A DNA stretch of 8,053 bases from Gammaproteobacteria bacterium (GTDB lineage: Bacteria; Pseudomonadota; Gammaproteobacteria; SZUA-229): assembly GCA_026998145.1 (NCBI GenBank), contig JALTRC010000529.1, positions 1 to 8,053 on the forward strand, read 5' to 3'. The position numbers were made by a program, and so were the translations under genes. The notes beneath the pieces were generated by a model, which saw only the letters and a program-made list of their open reading frames with translations, was not told the origin of the DNA and made no database searches. Positions 1 to 6,412 of this stretch are shown piece after piece (within the stretch, counting starts at the first letter, position 1; each line of letters opens with the position of its first letter).

Positions 1-1
1 G

Positions 2-547
2 GATTTAGGTGTAAATAGCTATGGAAATGAAATACTTGGGAAATTAGAAATAAATAAAAGAAAAATATTTATCACAAACAGGTTAGAAACTAATACACCT
101 AGATGGAGATTTACACTCAGTCATGAAATCGGTCATTTATTACTTCATAGAAACTTAGATATACCATCATTTATACAAGACCATATGGACACTGATAAAA
201 TATTAAATTGGTCAATTACGAAAGCAAAAGATAAAAATATTATGCGATTAGAGTGGCAAGCAAACTCCTTTGCTTCTTCACTACTGCTGCCAAGGCGTTT
301 GGTTTATGATTTTATATTTTCTAAGCTTAATGAGCTTGATATTAGAAACTCTAGTAAGGGTGTAATATACTTGGATGAGCAGCAATGCAATATACAGGCA
401 TACCAAAATATACTATTTAGTATGAAACAAGAGTTTAATGTTTCATATCAGGCGATCAATTATAGACTTGCCCAACTGAATTTACTAAACAATAAAACAA
501 AACAAAATAAAGTAAGTAAAATAATACAAGATTTGTCGATTTTTTGA
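2..547 (+). CDS. ImmA/IrrE-family zinc metallopeptidase, C-terminal part (5' end outside window)
   Basis: The frame is open from the first complete codon at base 2, so the gene begins left of the window; 181 codons are visible. The ATG at 185 is internal, because the active site lies before it. The motif HEIGH (codons 41-45, bases 122-136) is an HExxH zinc site, preceded by RFTLS as is usual in this family. The glutamate of EWQANSFA (codon 84, base 251) is the expected third zinc ligand, followed by the typical LLLPRR. The C-terminal NVSYQAINYRLAQLNLL also matches the family pattern (VSxxAxxYRLxxLGLL). Known members cleave repressors or stress regulators (ImmA of ICEBs1, IrrE of Deinococcus) or pair with an Xre-type antitoxin. 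The partner, if any, would lie upstream and cannot be seen. Base composition is about 30% GC, much lower than all other genes here, which suggests horizontal acquisition. Family call is firm; the substrate is unknown. Confidence 0.88.
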   Translation, partial: DLGVNSYGNEILGKLEINKRKIFITNRLETNTPRWRFTLSHEIGHLLLHRNLDIPSFIQDHMDTDKILNWSITKAKDKNIMRLEWQANSFASSLLLPRRLVYDFIFSKLNELDIRNSSKGVIYLDEQQCNIQAYQNILFSMKQEFNVSYQAINYRLAQLNLLNNKTKQNKVSKIIQDLSIF

Positions 548-658
548 AAGTTGAAAGTTCTAATAAATAGCTGCACCAGACAACTAAAAGCGAATCTCAT
601 TTTTCAAAGAGCGAAAAAACGTGCCACTCTGAGTTGTCGGTGAGAAAGGCGTTAGAAA

Positions 659-677
659 TTTCAGGCTCAGCCAGAAA
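659..677 (-). terminator. Weak candidate terminator hairpin for the phosphoesterase gene
   Basis: TTTCAGGC (659-666) pairs with GCCAGAAA (670-677) around a three-base loop, with one A-A mismatch in an 8-bp stem. Read on the minus strand it lies about 50 bases after the phosphoesterase stop codon and is followed by TTTCT, a poor U-tract. Position fits a terminator, but stem and tail are weak, so this is tentative. Confidence 0.25.
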
Positions 678-691
678 CAGCATAACCCTAA

Positions 692-706
692 CGTACATCC
701 CTGTAC
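692..706. repeat. CGTACATCCCTGTAC inverted-repeat motif, isolated copy
   Basis: GTACA (693-697) and TGTAC (702-706) form a 5-bp inverted repeat around TCCC. Nearly the same motif occurs at 7561-7574 (one stem mismatch) and 7677-7690, there with a three-base centre and as part of a larger repeat. This copy has none of the larger repeat around it. Confidence 0.5.
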
Positions 707-728
707 CCAATATCCTTAAACCTGAATC

Positions 729-1859
729 TTAATCAAGAATCACAGGCGCAAAACTAAAGACATTTTCAGATAAAGGATCAACTGTCATTTCTACCCAGCT
801 GTTATCATCACTGCCAAATACTTCAACACGGGTAAAATTCCCTGTAAGTGTTCCATCATTATTAAACATGGCTTTGTCAATTTTGAAGTAGTGAGAATCA
901 CCATGAACTAGAACAACCTGTCCGGAAAAGTTATGGGTTTCTTCTACTAATGTATGAAAGAAATCTGCATAGCCATTATCTTTGTTTAACTGAGGTATAA
1001 ACTCTTCCTGATAGCCACCATCACTCAGCTCAAAGGGAAAGTAAATATCAGCCTGAATTGCAATCAGAACACCTGCGTTATTATTTTCACGCGCCTTTGC
1101 AAAAGACTCTTTCAGCCAGGCAATATTCATAACATTACGCGCCTGATATTCGGCCGTTGCCGCATCACAATCCTGCTGTGTGCGGTTTGATTTCTTGCTG
1201 CACTGCTTTTCAGTTGCCACCAGGTTATTATTACTACCGGGAATATGTAAAGCGACAAATTCCACATTGTTCATAACAAAGCGGCTATTTTCACTATAAG
1301 CCTGCCCCAACTCTCCCTGACGCTCAACAACAATCGGATCCAGCCCCTGAGTTGTATTTTTGCTGAAGAAAGTTGTGCGAATATAGTTCAGGCGTTCAAC
1401 AGGATCATAGCTGCCATTACTGATACGATGACAATCAGTCCATTCATTATCACCTACACTGTACATGGTAGGCGCATCCAGACGGTTAAAAATATTAATT
1501 ATGTTCTGACCAATTGCTTCATCCGTACACAAACTATGACCATTTTTTGTATCACCGGCAAAAATAGTGAAATCCAGGTGGTGCTTATTCATTGAATCAA
1601 TGGTCTGGCTGGCAGCATCTGCTTTTTGAGCCGGGTCGTCGTTATAAAACTCATCTCCCCATAAGGCCACATGCAAACGATGATGCTTACCATGCTCCCT
1701 GCCATGGCCGCGATCTCGGCCCCATTTTGCCCAATCAGCCCCCCTGCCCCATTTTACCATCTCGGATTTTCCGTTATAGCCCATGTCAGCCTGTGCAGCC
1801 ATCGGCAGTGATGCCGCCATTAAAACAGCTATCGCTGTCAGTTTTGAGATATTAATCAT
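729..1859 (-). CDS. Exported calcineurin-like metallophosphoesterase
   Basis: A 376-residue protein. Residues 1-24 are a signal peptide (hydrophobic core AIAVLMAASLPM, cleavage after AQA), so it acts in the periplasm or outside. Residues 25-63 form a Gly/Arg/His-rich linker with two WGR units and five histidines (52, 56, 59, 60, 63). The catalytic domain then shows the metallophosphoesterase blocks in order: ALWGDEFY with D69, AGDTKNG with D103, GDNEWTDCHR with D137, N138 and E139, ALHIPGSNN with H205, and VHGDSH with H319 and H323. The GDxxY first block replaces the classic DxH, a variant I know from a group of secreted bacterial phosphoesterases whose next blocks read AGDIKxG and PGDNEWTDCHR. 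It probably releases phosphate from an organic phosphate, but the substrate cannot be told. The start at 1859 is supported by the signal peptide and an AGGG about 10 bases upstream. It has its own promoter with a PHO box and is not in the mnmH operon. Confidence 0.88.
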   Translation of the reverse strand: MINISKLTAIAVLMAASLPMAAQADMGYNGKSEMVKWGRGADWAKWGRDRGHGREHGKHHRLHVALWGDEFYNDDPAQKADAASQTIDSMNKHHLDFTIFAGDTKNGHSLCTDEAIGQNIINIFNRLDAPTMYSVGDNEWTDCHRISNGSYDPVERLNYIRTTFFSKNTTQGLDPIVVERQGELGQAYSENSRFVMNNVEFVALHIPGSNNNLVATEKQCSKKSNRTQQDCDAATAEYQARNVMNIAWLKESFAKARENNNAGVLIAIQADIYFPFELSDGGYQEEFIPQLNKDNGYADFFHTLVEETHNFSGQVVLVHGDSHYFKIDKAMFNNDGTLTGNFTRVEVFGSDDNSWVEMTVDPLSENVFSFAPVILD

Positions 1860-1905
1860 TTTAAATAGCCCTGTCGTTTGAAAGATAGGGGAAATTTACG
1901 CGGCG

Positions 1906-1948
1906 GATATAACCATAAGGTGACAGAATGTTTAAAGAAGTGTGACAG
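1906..1948 (-). promoter_or_regulatory. PHO box and -10 element ahead of the phosphoesterase gene
   Basis: On the minus strand CTGTCAC occurs at 1948-1942 and again at 1926-1920, exactly 22 bases apart. That is two turns of the 11-base PhoB repeat; the middle unit (1937-1931) is the degenerate CTTTAAA. The known PHO box is CTGTCAT repeated every 11 bases, and one poor unit between good ones is common. A -10-like TTATAT lies at 1912-1907, seven bases past the last unit, roughly where PhoB-dependent promoters place it. The proximal edge is 61 bases from the start codon. This points to induction by PhoB under phosphate starvation, which suits a secreted phosphoesterase. Confidence 0.7.
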
Positions 1949-1952
1949 TTTT

Positions 1953-2144
1953 TCACAAACTAAATGTGCTTCCCTCTAATCGAAAATTCCCCGGAAGAAA
2001 TCGAAATATTCCTGCGGAAACCAGACCATGCGTTGCAAATATCGCTGTTTCTAAACAAGTTTGCAGCAGTCGTTCATAGTAGCGGTGAGCAAAAGCCTGA
2101 CTATTTAAGGCCTGATTAAAAACAATAACAGCCGCAAGCTGCAT
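1953..2144 (-). CDS. Doubtful small ORF, 63 residues, overlapping the end of mnmH
   Basis: The ATG overlaps the mnmH stop as TGATG (TGA 2146-2144, ATG 2144-2142), an arrangement typical of translational coupling. The product starts MQLAAVIVFNQALNSQAFA, is mildly hydrophobic at the N-terminus without positive charge, and ends in FSL. I recognise no family. The stop lies five bases from the PHO box of the next gene, leaving no room for a terminator after it. It could be a real third gene of the selD-mnmH operon, the remnant of a longer one, or a chance open frame in the 284-base gap between genes. Confidence 0.25.
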   Translation of the reverse strand: MQLAAVIVFNQALNSQAFAHRYYERLLQTCLETAIFATHGLVSAGIFRFLPGNFRLEGSTFSL

Positions 2145-3265
2145 CAACCCTCATCTATCTGATAATAATCCCGCAAGTAATCCAGCACCTCAGCCTGATC
2201 ACCCCGGAACACAATCCGGCTTTCTTTTTTACTGATTTGATAGGCATACATAGGGTCGTAATAATCCACCAGCAAAGCGCGAATCCAGTTTTTATGATAT
2301 TGAATTTCAGCCGTTTGTTGCTGTATTTCAATCGCCTCTGCCAATAGCTTCTTCAGGGCTTTATAACGCTCACCACCCAAACGTCGCTGAATCTTATCCA
2401 TGGCCTCATGGAGTTGTGCTGCCCAGGCAGCAAAGCCTTTTTCTTCACCATAATAAGTCTGATGCTCTGCCAGCGCTTCAACAATATATTCCTGAAAGGT
2501 AATTTCAACCCGCTCATCCACACTGGCTTCCAGCAATACTAACGGCGATTGTTTCATCTTGTTAAACAGCACTTCAGGTATGCGGCGAGAACCAATATTC
2601 GGCGCTTCATCTTCAAATAAAATATGCTTAATACCCTGCTCACAAAACCTTAATAACTCAATCGATATTTTATTTTCAATATCAATTTGCGAAGGCTGTG
2701 GCGTAACATGCTTACCAAACACTGAACCCCGGTGATATAAAATACCTTCCAGATCCACCTTCTGTTTTAACTGATTGAGTAACAGGGTTTTACCGATGCC
2801 GGTACTGCCGCCCAGAATAACCGGCTGGATTTTATTGACCGATGCTTCCAGCTCATCGATTAAAAAACGCCGCATGGCTTTATAGCCACCTTTAACTCTG
2901 GGATAAATAATACCGGTTTGTTCAGCTATCCATTGCTGGGATATTTTTGAACGCATGCCGCCACGAAAACAGTAAAGCACACCTTGCGGGTGCTGCTGAA
3001 TAAACTGTTTCCAGCTTTCGATACGCTGTGCTTTCACATCCCCCTGCACCAGTTCATGGCCCAGTTTTACCGCTTCATCCTGACCGGCATTTTTATATTG
3101 GGTACCAATGGCTTCCCGTTCATCATCATTAATTAAGGGATGGTTTTCTGCCGTGGGAAAAGCCCCCTGTGCAAATTCAACCGGCGCACGTACATCCAGC
3201 AGCGGAGTATCTTTTAAAAACAGGGAACGCAGGTCATCAATTTGTGGTAATTCGATTTGCGACAT
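2144..3265 (-). CDS. mnmH: tRNA 2-selenouridine synthase MnmH (SelU, YbbB)
   Basis: Converts 2-thiouridine at the wobble position of Lys, Glu and Gln tRNAs to 2-selenouridine, through a geranylated intermediate, using selenophosphate from SelD. The N-terminal rhodanese domain (about residues 8-125) carries the active-site loop YCFRGGMRS with catalytic C99, matching C97 of the E. coli enzyme. A P-loop domain follows, with Walker A GGSTGIGKT at 152-160, characteristic of this family and absent from ordinary rhodaneses. The length, 373 residues, is close to the 364 of E. coli. I chose the ATG at 3265 (MSQIELP) over a TTG at 3283, because the ATG lies just after the selD stop with four bases between, and family members begin near this point. 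The two genes are therefore one transcription unit. Confidence 0.96.
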   Translation of the reverse strand: MSQIELPQIDDLRSLFLKDTPLLDVRAPVEFAQGAFPTAENHPLINDDEREAIGTQYKNAGQDEAVKLGHELVQGDVKAQRIESWKQFIQQHPQGVLYCFRGGMRSKISQQWIAEQTGIIYPRVKGGYKAMRRFLIDELEASVNKIQPVILGGSTGIGKTLLLNQLKQKVDLEGILYHRGSVFGKHVTPQPSQIDIENKISIELLRFCEQGIKHILFEDEAPNIGSRRIPEVLFNKMKQSPLVLLEASVDERVEITFQEYIVEALAEHQTYYGEEKGFAAWAAQLHEAMDKIQRRLGGERYKALKKLLAEAIEIQQQTAEIQYHKNWIRALLVDYYDPMYAYQISKKESRIVFRGDQAEVLDYLRDYYQIDEG

Positions 3266-3269
3266 AAAG

Positions 3270-4307
3270 CTAACTGATTTCAATCAGAGGTTTTGAATCA
3301 TCTGCATCCAGCAGTTCACCCAGCGGTGATAAATGCAGATTTATATCCTGGGCATAAGCCATAAATTCATCGGCATGTTCCGCTTTTACCGCTACCAGTA
3401 GTCCCCCGGAGGTCTGTGGATCACATAGCATTTTTTTCTGTAATTCACTCATCTCTCCTAACTTGTCACCATAACTGTCGAAGTTACGTTGTGCACCACC
3501 TGGGGAGCAGTCCTGTTCAATATAATATTCCACTTCCGGTAACTTGGGCACGGCCTGATAATTTACCATCGCTCGCACACCACTGCCCTCACAGATTTCT
3601 GTTAAATGCCCCATCAATCCAAAACCGGTGACATCGGTCATGGCGGTGACATAAGGCAGCTTTGCAAATTCAGCGCCCGGCTTATTTAGCTGGCACATAG
3701 TATCGATGGCGATGCGTGCGTGTTCCGGTTTTAATAGTTTCTTTTTTTCGGCCGTGGTGAGTATGCCTATGCCTAAAGGCTTGGTTAAAAACAGCTGGCA
3801 GCCAGCCGTGGCCTGATTATTTTTTTTCAGATGAATATTTTCCAGCTGGCCGGTAACCGCCAGACCAAAAATTGGCTCAGGCGCATCAATGGAATGGCCA
3901 CCGGCCAGTGGAATACCCGCCAGTTTGCAGGCATGGCGACCACCTTCGATTACCTGCGCGGCCACATCCGCATCCAGCTTACTGATCGGCCAGCCAAAGA
4001 TCGCAATGGCCATTAAAGGGCTGCCACCCATGGCGTAAATATCACTGATGGCATTGGTTGCGGCAATCTGCCCGAATTCAAAAGGATCATCCACAATCGG
4101 CATAAAAAAATCTGTGGTGCTAACTACCGAGCTGCCATTGCCCAGATCAAAAACCGCCGCATCATCTTTGGTATCATTGCCCACCAGCAATCGGGGTTCA
4201 AAAAACTCGACACTTGAGTTCTGTAAAACCTGTTCCAGTAAGCGGGGGGAAATTTTGCAACCACAGCCGGCGCCGTGGCTATATTCTGTTAATTTGACTT
4301 TCGACAT
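3270..4307 (-). CDS. selD: Selenide, water dikinase SelD (selenophosphate synthase)
   Basis: Makes selenophosphate from selenide and ATP, releasing AMP and phosphate; this is the selenium donor for all known specific selenium uses. The N-terminal YSHGAGCGCK contains catalytic C15 and K18 (C17 and K20 in E. coli). The position is cysteine, so this is not the selenocysteine form. Other family blocks are visible: STTDFFMPIVDDPFEFGQIAA, the DIYAMGGSPLMA segment, AGGHSID, DVTGFGLMGH and DPQTSGGLL. At 345 residues it is full length (E. coli 347). The ATG at 4307 (MSKVKLTEYSHG) is preferred over a TTG nine bases upstream because it aligns with the start of E. coli SelD. It precedes mnmH by four bases. 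With no selA or selB in view, its proven local use is tRNA selenation; selenoprotein synthesis elsewhere in the genome cannot be excluded. Confidence 0.97.
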   Translation of the reverse strand: MSKVKLTEYSHGAGCGCKISPRLLEQVLQNSSVEFFEPRLLVGNDTKDDAAVFDLGNGSSVVSTTDFFMPIVDDPFEFGQIAATNAISDIYAMGGSPLMAIAIFGWPISKLDADVAAQVIEGGRHACKLAGIPLAGGHSIDAPEPIFGLAVTGQLENIHLKKNNQATAGCQLFLTKPLGIGILTTAEKKKLLKPEHARIAIDTMCQLNKPGAEFAKLPYVTAMTDVTGFGLMGHLTEICEGSGVRAMVNYQAVPKLPEVEYYIEQDCSPGGAQRNFDSYGDKLGEMSELQKKMLCDPQTSGGLLVAVKAEHADEFMAYAQDINLHLSPLGELLDADDSKPLIEIS

Positions 4308-4338
4308 AGGCTTCAATAACCAGTGACATAAAGGGCCT

Positions 4339-4344
4339 ATTATA
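4339..4344 (-). promoter_or_regulatory. Candidate -10 box of a selD promoter
   Basis: On the minus strand a perfect TATAAT stands about 31 bases upstream of the selD ATG, in the 70-base gap after the response-regulator gene. No good -35 is found at 16-18 bases (ATCAGC is the nearest), so the promoter may be weak or activator-dependent. There is no terminator between the two genes, so read-through from the sensory operon is also possible. Confidence 0.4.
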
Positions 4345-4377
4345 CCCTGATTTTATTATCGGCTGATGGCGAAATTC

Positions 4378-5022
4378 TCAGGGCGCCATTAAACCCAGAC
4401 GTATCGCCATACGGGTTAGTCCGGCCACATCAGACATTCCCAGCTTGGCCTTAATACTGGTGGTATGATGGCCTACGGTTTTGGGGCTCAGGTTCAGCAG
4501 CTCGGCAATATCATTCACGGATTTGCTATCGGCCAGCAACATAAACACTTCAAACTCTCTGGGTGATAACTCAGCCAGGGGATCCCCATCATCCGATGTG
4601 CGCGCCTTTATCAGATGGGGCATCAGCTCCTGCCCCACATATACATTGCCACCAGCCACCTGTCGCACCGCTTCAATCATTACCTGGGAAGCACTGCGTT
4701 TGGATATATAGCCCAGCACACCCAGATCCAGGGCGCGCATTAAAAACACTTCATTTTCATAAACACTGAAGACTAAAATTCGCGCCTGTTTATCTCTGGC
4801 CAGAATCCGCCGGCTGGCTTCCAGCCCTCCCATGCCCGGCATGGATAAATCCATAACCAGTACATCCGGCTGATGCTCAAAATAGGCGCTGTAGGCAGTC
4901 TCTCCATCTTCTGCTTCGGCAATCACACTAATGCCCTGTGTCGCTTCCAGCAAACGACTGTAGCCGGCACGCACCACTTCATGATCGTCTACCAGCAACA
5001 CACTAATATTATCTTTGCTCAT
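4378..5022 (-). CDS. NarL/FixJ-type response regulator
   Basis: A 214-residue DNA-binding regulator. The receiver domain occupies residues 1-120: acidic pair D12-D13 in LLVDDHE, phosphoacceptor D58 in VMDLSMPGMGG, conserved Ser86 in LVFS, and Lys108 in GYISKR. A LuxR-type helix-turn-helix spans about 150-197, from LSPREFEVFMLL through DIAELLNLSPKTVGHHTTSIKAKLG. Phosphorylation by the kinase encoded just upstream should allow dimeric DNA binding. The ATG at 5022 places six residues before the first strand, which is usual; an in-frame ATG at 5034 is an alternative that adds four residues. Either start overlaps the kinase gene (14 or 26 bases), so the pair is translationally coupled. Target genes are not shown by the sequence; the next genes downstream on the strand are selD-mnmH. 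Confidence 0.93.
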   Translation of the reverse strand: MSKDNISVLLVDDHEVVRAGYSRLLEATQGISVIAEAEDGETAYSAYFEHQPDVLVMDLSMPGMGGLEASRRILARDKQARILVFSVYENEVFLMRALDLGVLGYISKRSASQVMIEAVRQVAGGNVYVGQELMPHLIKARTSDDGDPLAELSPREFEVFMLLADSKSVNDIAELLNLSPKTVGHHTTSIKAKLGMSDVAGLTRMAIRLGLMAP

Positions 5023-6412
5023 TATCTGAACCATTATTCATGGGCAGACGAATGCGAATATACACCCCGTCCCCCTCAGATGTTTTAATATCCATGCTGC
5101 CCCCCAAAGATGAGACCCGCTCCCGCATACCAATCAGCCCCAGCCCTTTTGCCGACAAAGCTGAATCAAAACCCCGGCCATTATCTTTTATATTGAGCAA
5201 CAGCTCATCACCCTTGTTTTCCAGCTCAATCAATACTGATGAGGCTTCCGCATATTTTGAAATATTGGTCAGGCATTCCTGCACAATTCTGTACAGGCTG
5301 ATATTACTGCGCTCCCCTAAAGAAGATAAATCACCACGGTATATAAATTCACAACGGGTATTCTGATGGCGGCTTTTCCAGGCTTCAATTTCATCCTTCA
5401 GGGCTTCTATCAAACCCAGATTATCCAGAATACTGGGGCGCAGCCGATGCATCATGGAATGCACCACATCATAAACCCGTGAAGACACATCCATAATTGC
5501 CGAGGCACTGGTTTGAATGGCTTTATTATCCCCGGACACATCCCGAATTAATTCAGCATCCGCCTGAATTGCCGTTAAACATTGACCCAGTTCATCATGT
5601 AATTCACGGGCCAGATGTTTGCGCTCTTCCTCCTGTATTTCCAGTGAGGTATGAATTAACTGACGATTTTCCCGCAATAGCTCACGGGATCGGGACTCTT
5701 CTTTTTCAAGCTGTTTGGTGCGACTGGAGACTTCGGTCACCATACGGTTAAAAGCCGCTGCGGTTTTACCCACCTCATCATTGCTTTCGGTTGGTACGCT
5801 AACGGAATAATCCCCGCTTTCAACCTGCGCTGCCGCATGGGATAACATACCCAGCCGACGGGTTAAACCAAGACCAATAATAACAGTGACGATTACCGTT
5901 AAAATAATTTCAATCGCCGCAATGCTGGTGCCTCTTACGCGGGATTTTTTAATCGCATCTTCCATTAAGGATAAGGAAAATCCTGCCAGCACTTTCCCCA
6001 TGGGCTGACCGGCCACTTTAATATCTTCGGCAATATCAAACACACCATCGTCAGCCTGTGCCGGATGACTATCAATTGCAGGTCGAGCCCTGTCTGGAAA
6101 ATCCCCGAAGGAAATCACCGCTTTATCATCCCGATCCAGCACCGCCAGATACAGCAGCTCCTTGTAATTCACCACATTTTTTAAATAATCTTCCAGCGTG
6201 GCATAATCCACTGCCACCATATAATTGCCTGCCGTATTGGCAATTTGCTGCACCATACTATTAGCCGTATCCCTTAAACGATCGGTGTGGGTAGACTGAA
6301 TAATAGAAATATTATTCCACACCAGAATGGACAGCATAATAATTTCAATGGCCACTACGCTGACAATTAAACGACAGCGCAGGGATTGTAAAAGGGGAAC
6401 GGGATGACTCAT
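5009..6412 (-). CDS. Membrane sensor histidine kinase, HisKA_3 (NarX-like) type
   Basis: A 467-residue inner-membrane kinase. TM1 is about residues 15-38 and TM2 about 161-183; between them lies a ~120-residue periplasmic sensor region with a Cache/PAS-like look (YKELLYLAVLDRDDKAVIS, then AGQPMGKVLAGFSL). HAMP follows at ~184-236 (ending NDEVGKTAAAFNRM), then a coiled coil to ~265. The dimerisation domain has EEERKHLARELHDELGQ with phosphorylated H272. The ATPase domain has N383 (QECLTNISKYAEAS), DNGRGFD at 410-416 and GLGLIGMRER at 423-432. All catalytic residues are present. Its ATG shares one base with the stop of the binding-protein gene (TAATG), and its 3' end overlaps the regulator gene. 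The periplasmic domain is the natural docking site for the PhnD-like protein; that interaction is my inference. Confidence 0.94.
   Translation of the reverse strand: MSHPVPLLQSLRCRLIVSVVAIEIIMLSILVWNNISIIQSTHTDRLRDTANSMVQQIANTAGNYMVAVDYATLEDYLKNVVNYKELLYLAVLDRDDKAVISFGDFPDRARPAIDSHPAQADDGVFDIAEDIKVAGQPMGKVLAGFSLSLMEDAIKKSRVRGTSIAAIEIILTVIVTVIIGLGLTRRLGMLSHAAAQVESGDYSVSVPTESNDEVGKTAAAFNRMVTEVSSRTKQLEKEESRSRELLRENRQLIHTSLEIQEEERKHLARELHDELGQCLTAIQADAELIRDVSGDNKAIQTSASAIMDVSSRVYDVVHSMMHRLRPSILDNLGLIEALKDEIEAWKSRHQNTRCEFIYRGDLSSLGERSNISLYRIVQECLTNISKYAEASSVLIELENKGDELLLNIKDNGRGFDSALSAKGLGLIGMRERVSSLGGSMDIKTSEGDGVYIRIRLPMNNGSDNEQR

Larger units (their letters stand above)
548..728. other. Convergent intergenic junction
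   Basis: This 181-base gap separates the AT-rich plus-strand peptidase gene from the minus-strand phosphoesterase gene. It holds a distant inverted repeat (GACAACT at 579-585 and AGTTGTC at 632-638), a short hairpin at 659-677 and a CGTACATCCCTGTAC motif at 692-706. The change from AT-rich to average composition happens in this gap. I see no RNA gene and no strong plus-strand terminator. Confidence 0.5.

Noticed and set aside
185..547. ATG at 185 as the start of the peptidase
   Set aside because: The HEIGH zinc motif lies in the same frame upstream of it, so a start there would remove the active site.
1592..1855. Plus-strand ORF of 87 codons
   Set aside because: Lies antisense within the phosphoesterase gene, which has a signal peptide and full catalytic blocks; the product is Pro/His-rich low-quality sequence typical of a shadow frame.
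1953..2143. Selenocysteine tRNA (selC) or SECIS element near selD-mnmH
   Set aside because: No cloverleaf or TCA anticodon arm found, and SelD has cysteine at the active site; no in-frame TGA needing readthrough was seen.
4048..4326. Plus-strand ORF of 92 codons
   Set aside because: Antisense to the strongly conserved N-terminal part of selD; no motif and no ribosome-binding site of its own.
4332..4347. AGGG...CCCT hairpin between regulator and selD as a terminator
   Set aside because: Only four base pairs with a nine-base loop and no U-tract; the region is better explained by the TATAAT promoter element.
5040..5366. Plus-strand ORF of 108 codons
   Set aside because: Antisense to the ATPase domain of the kinase, whose motifs are intact; shadow of coding bias.
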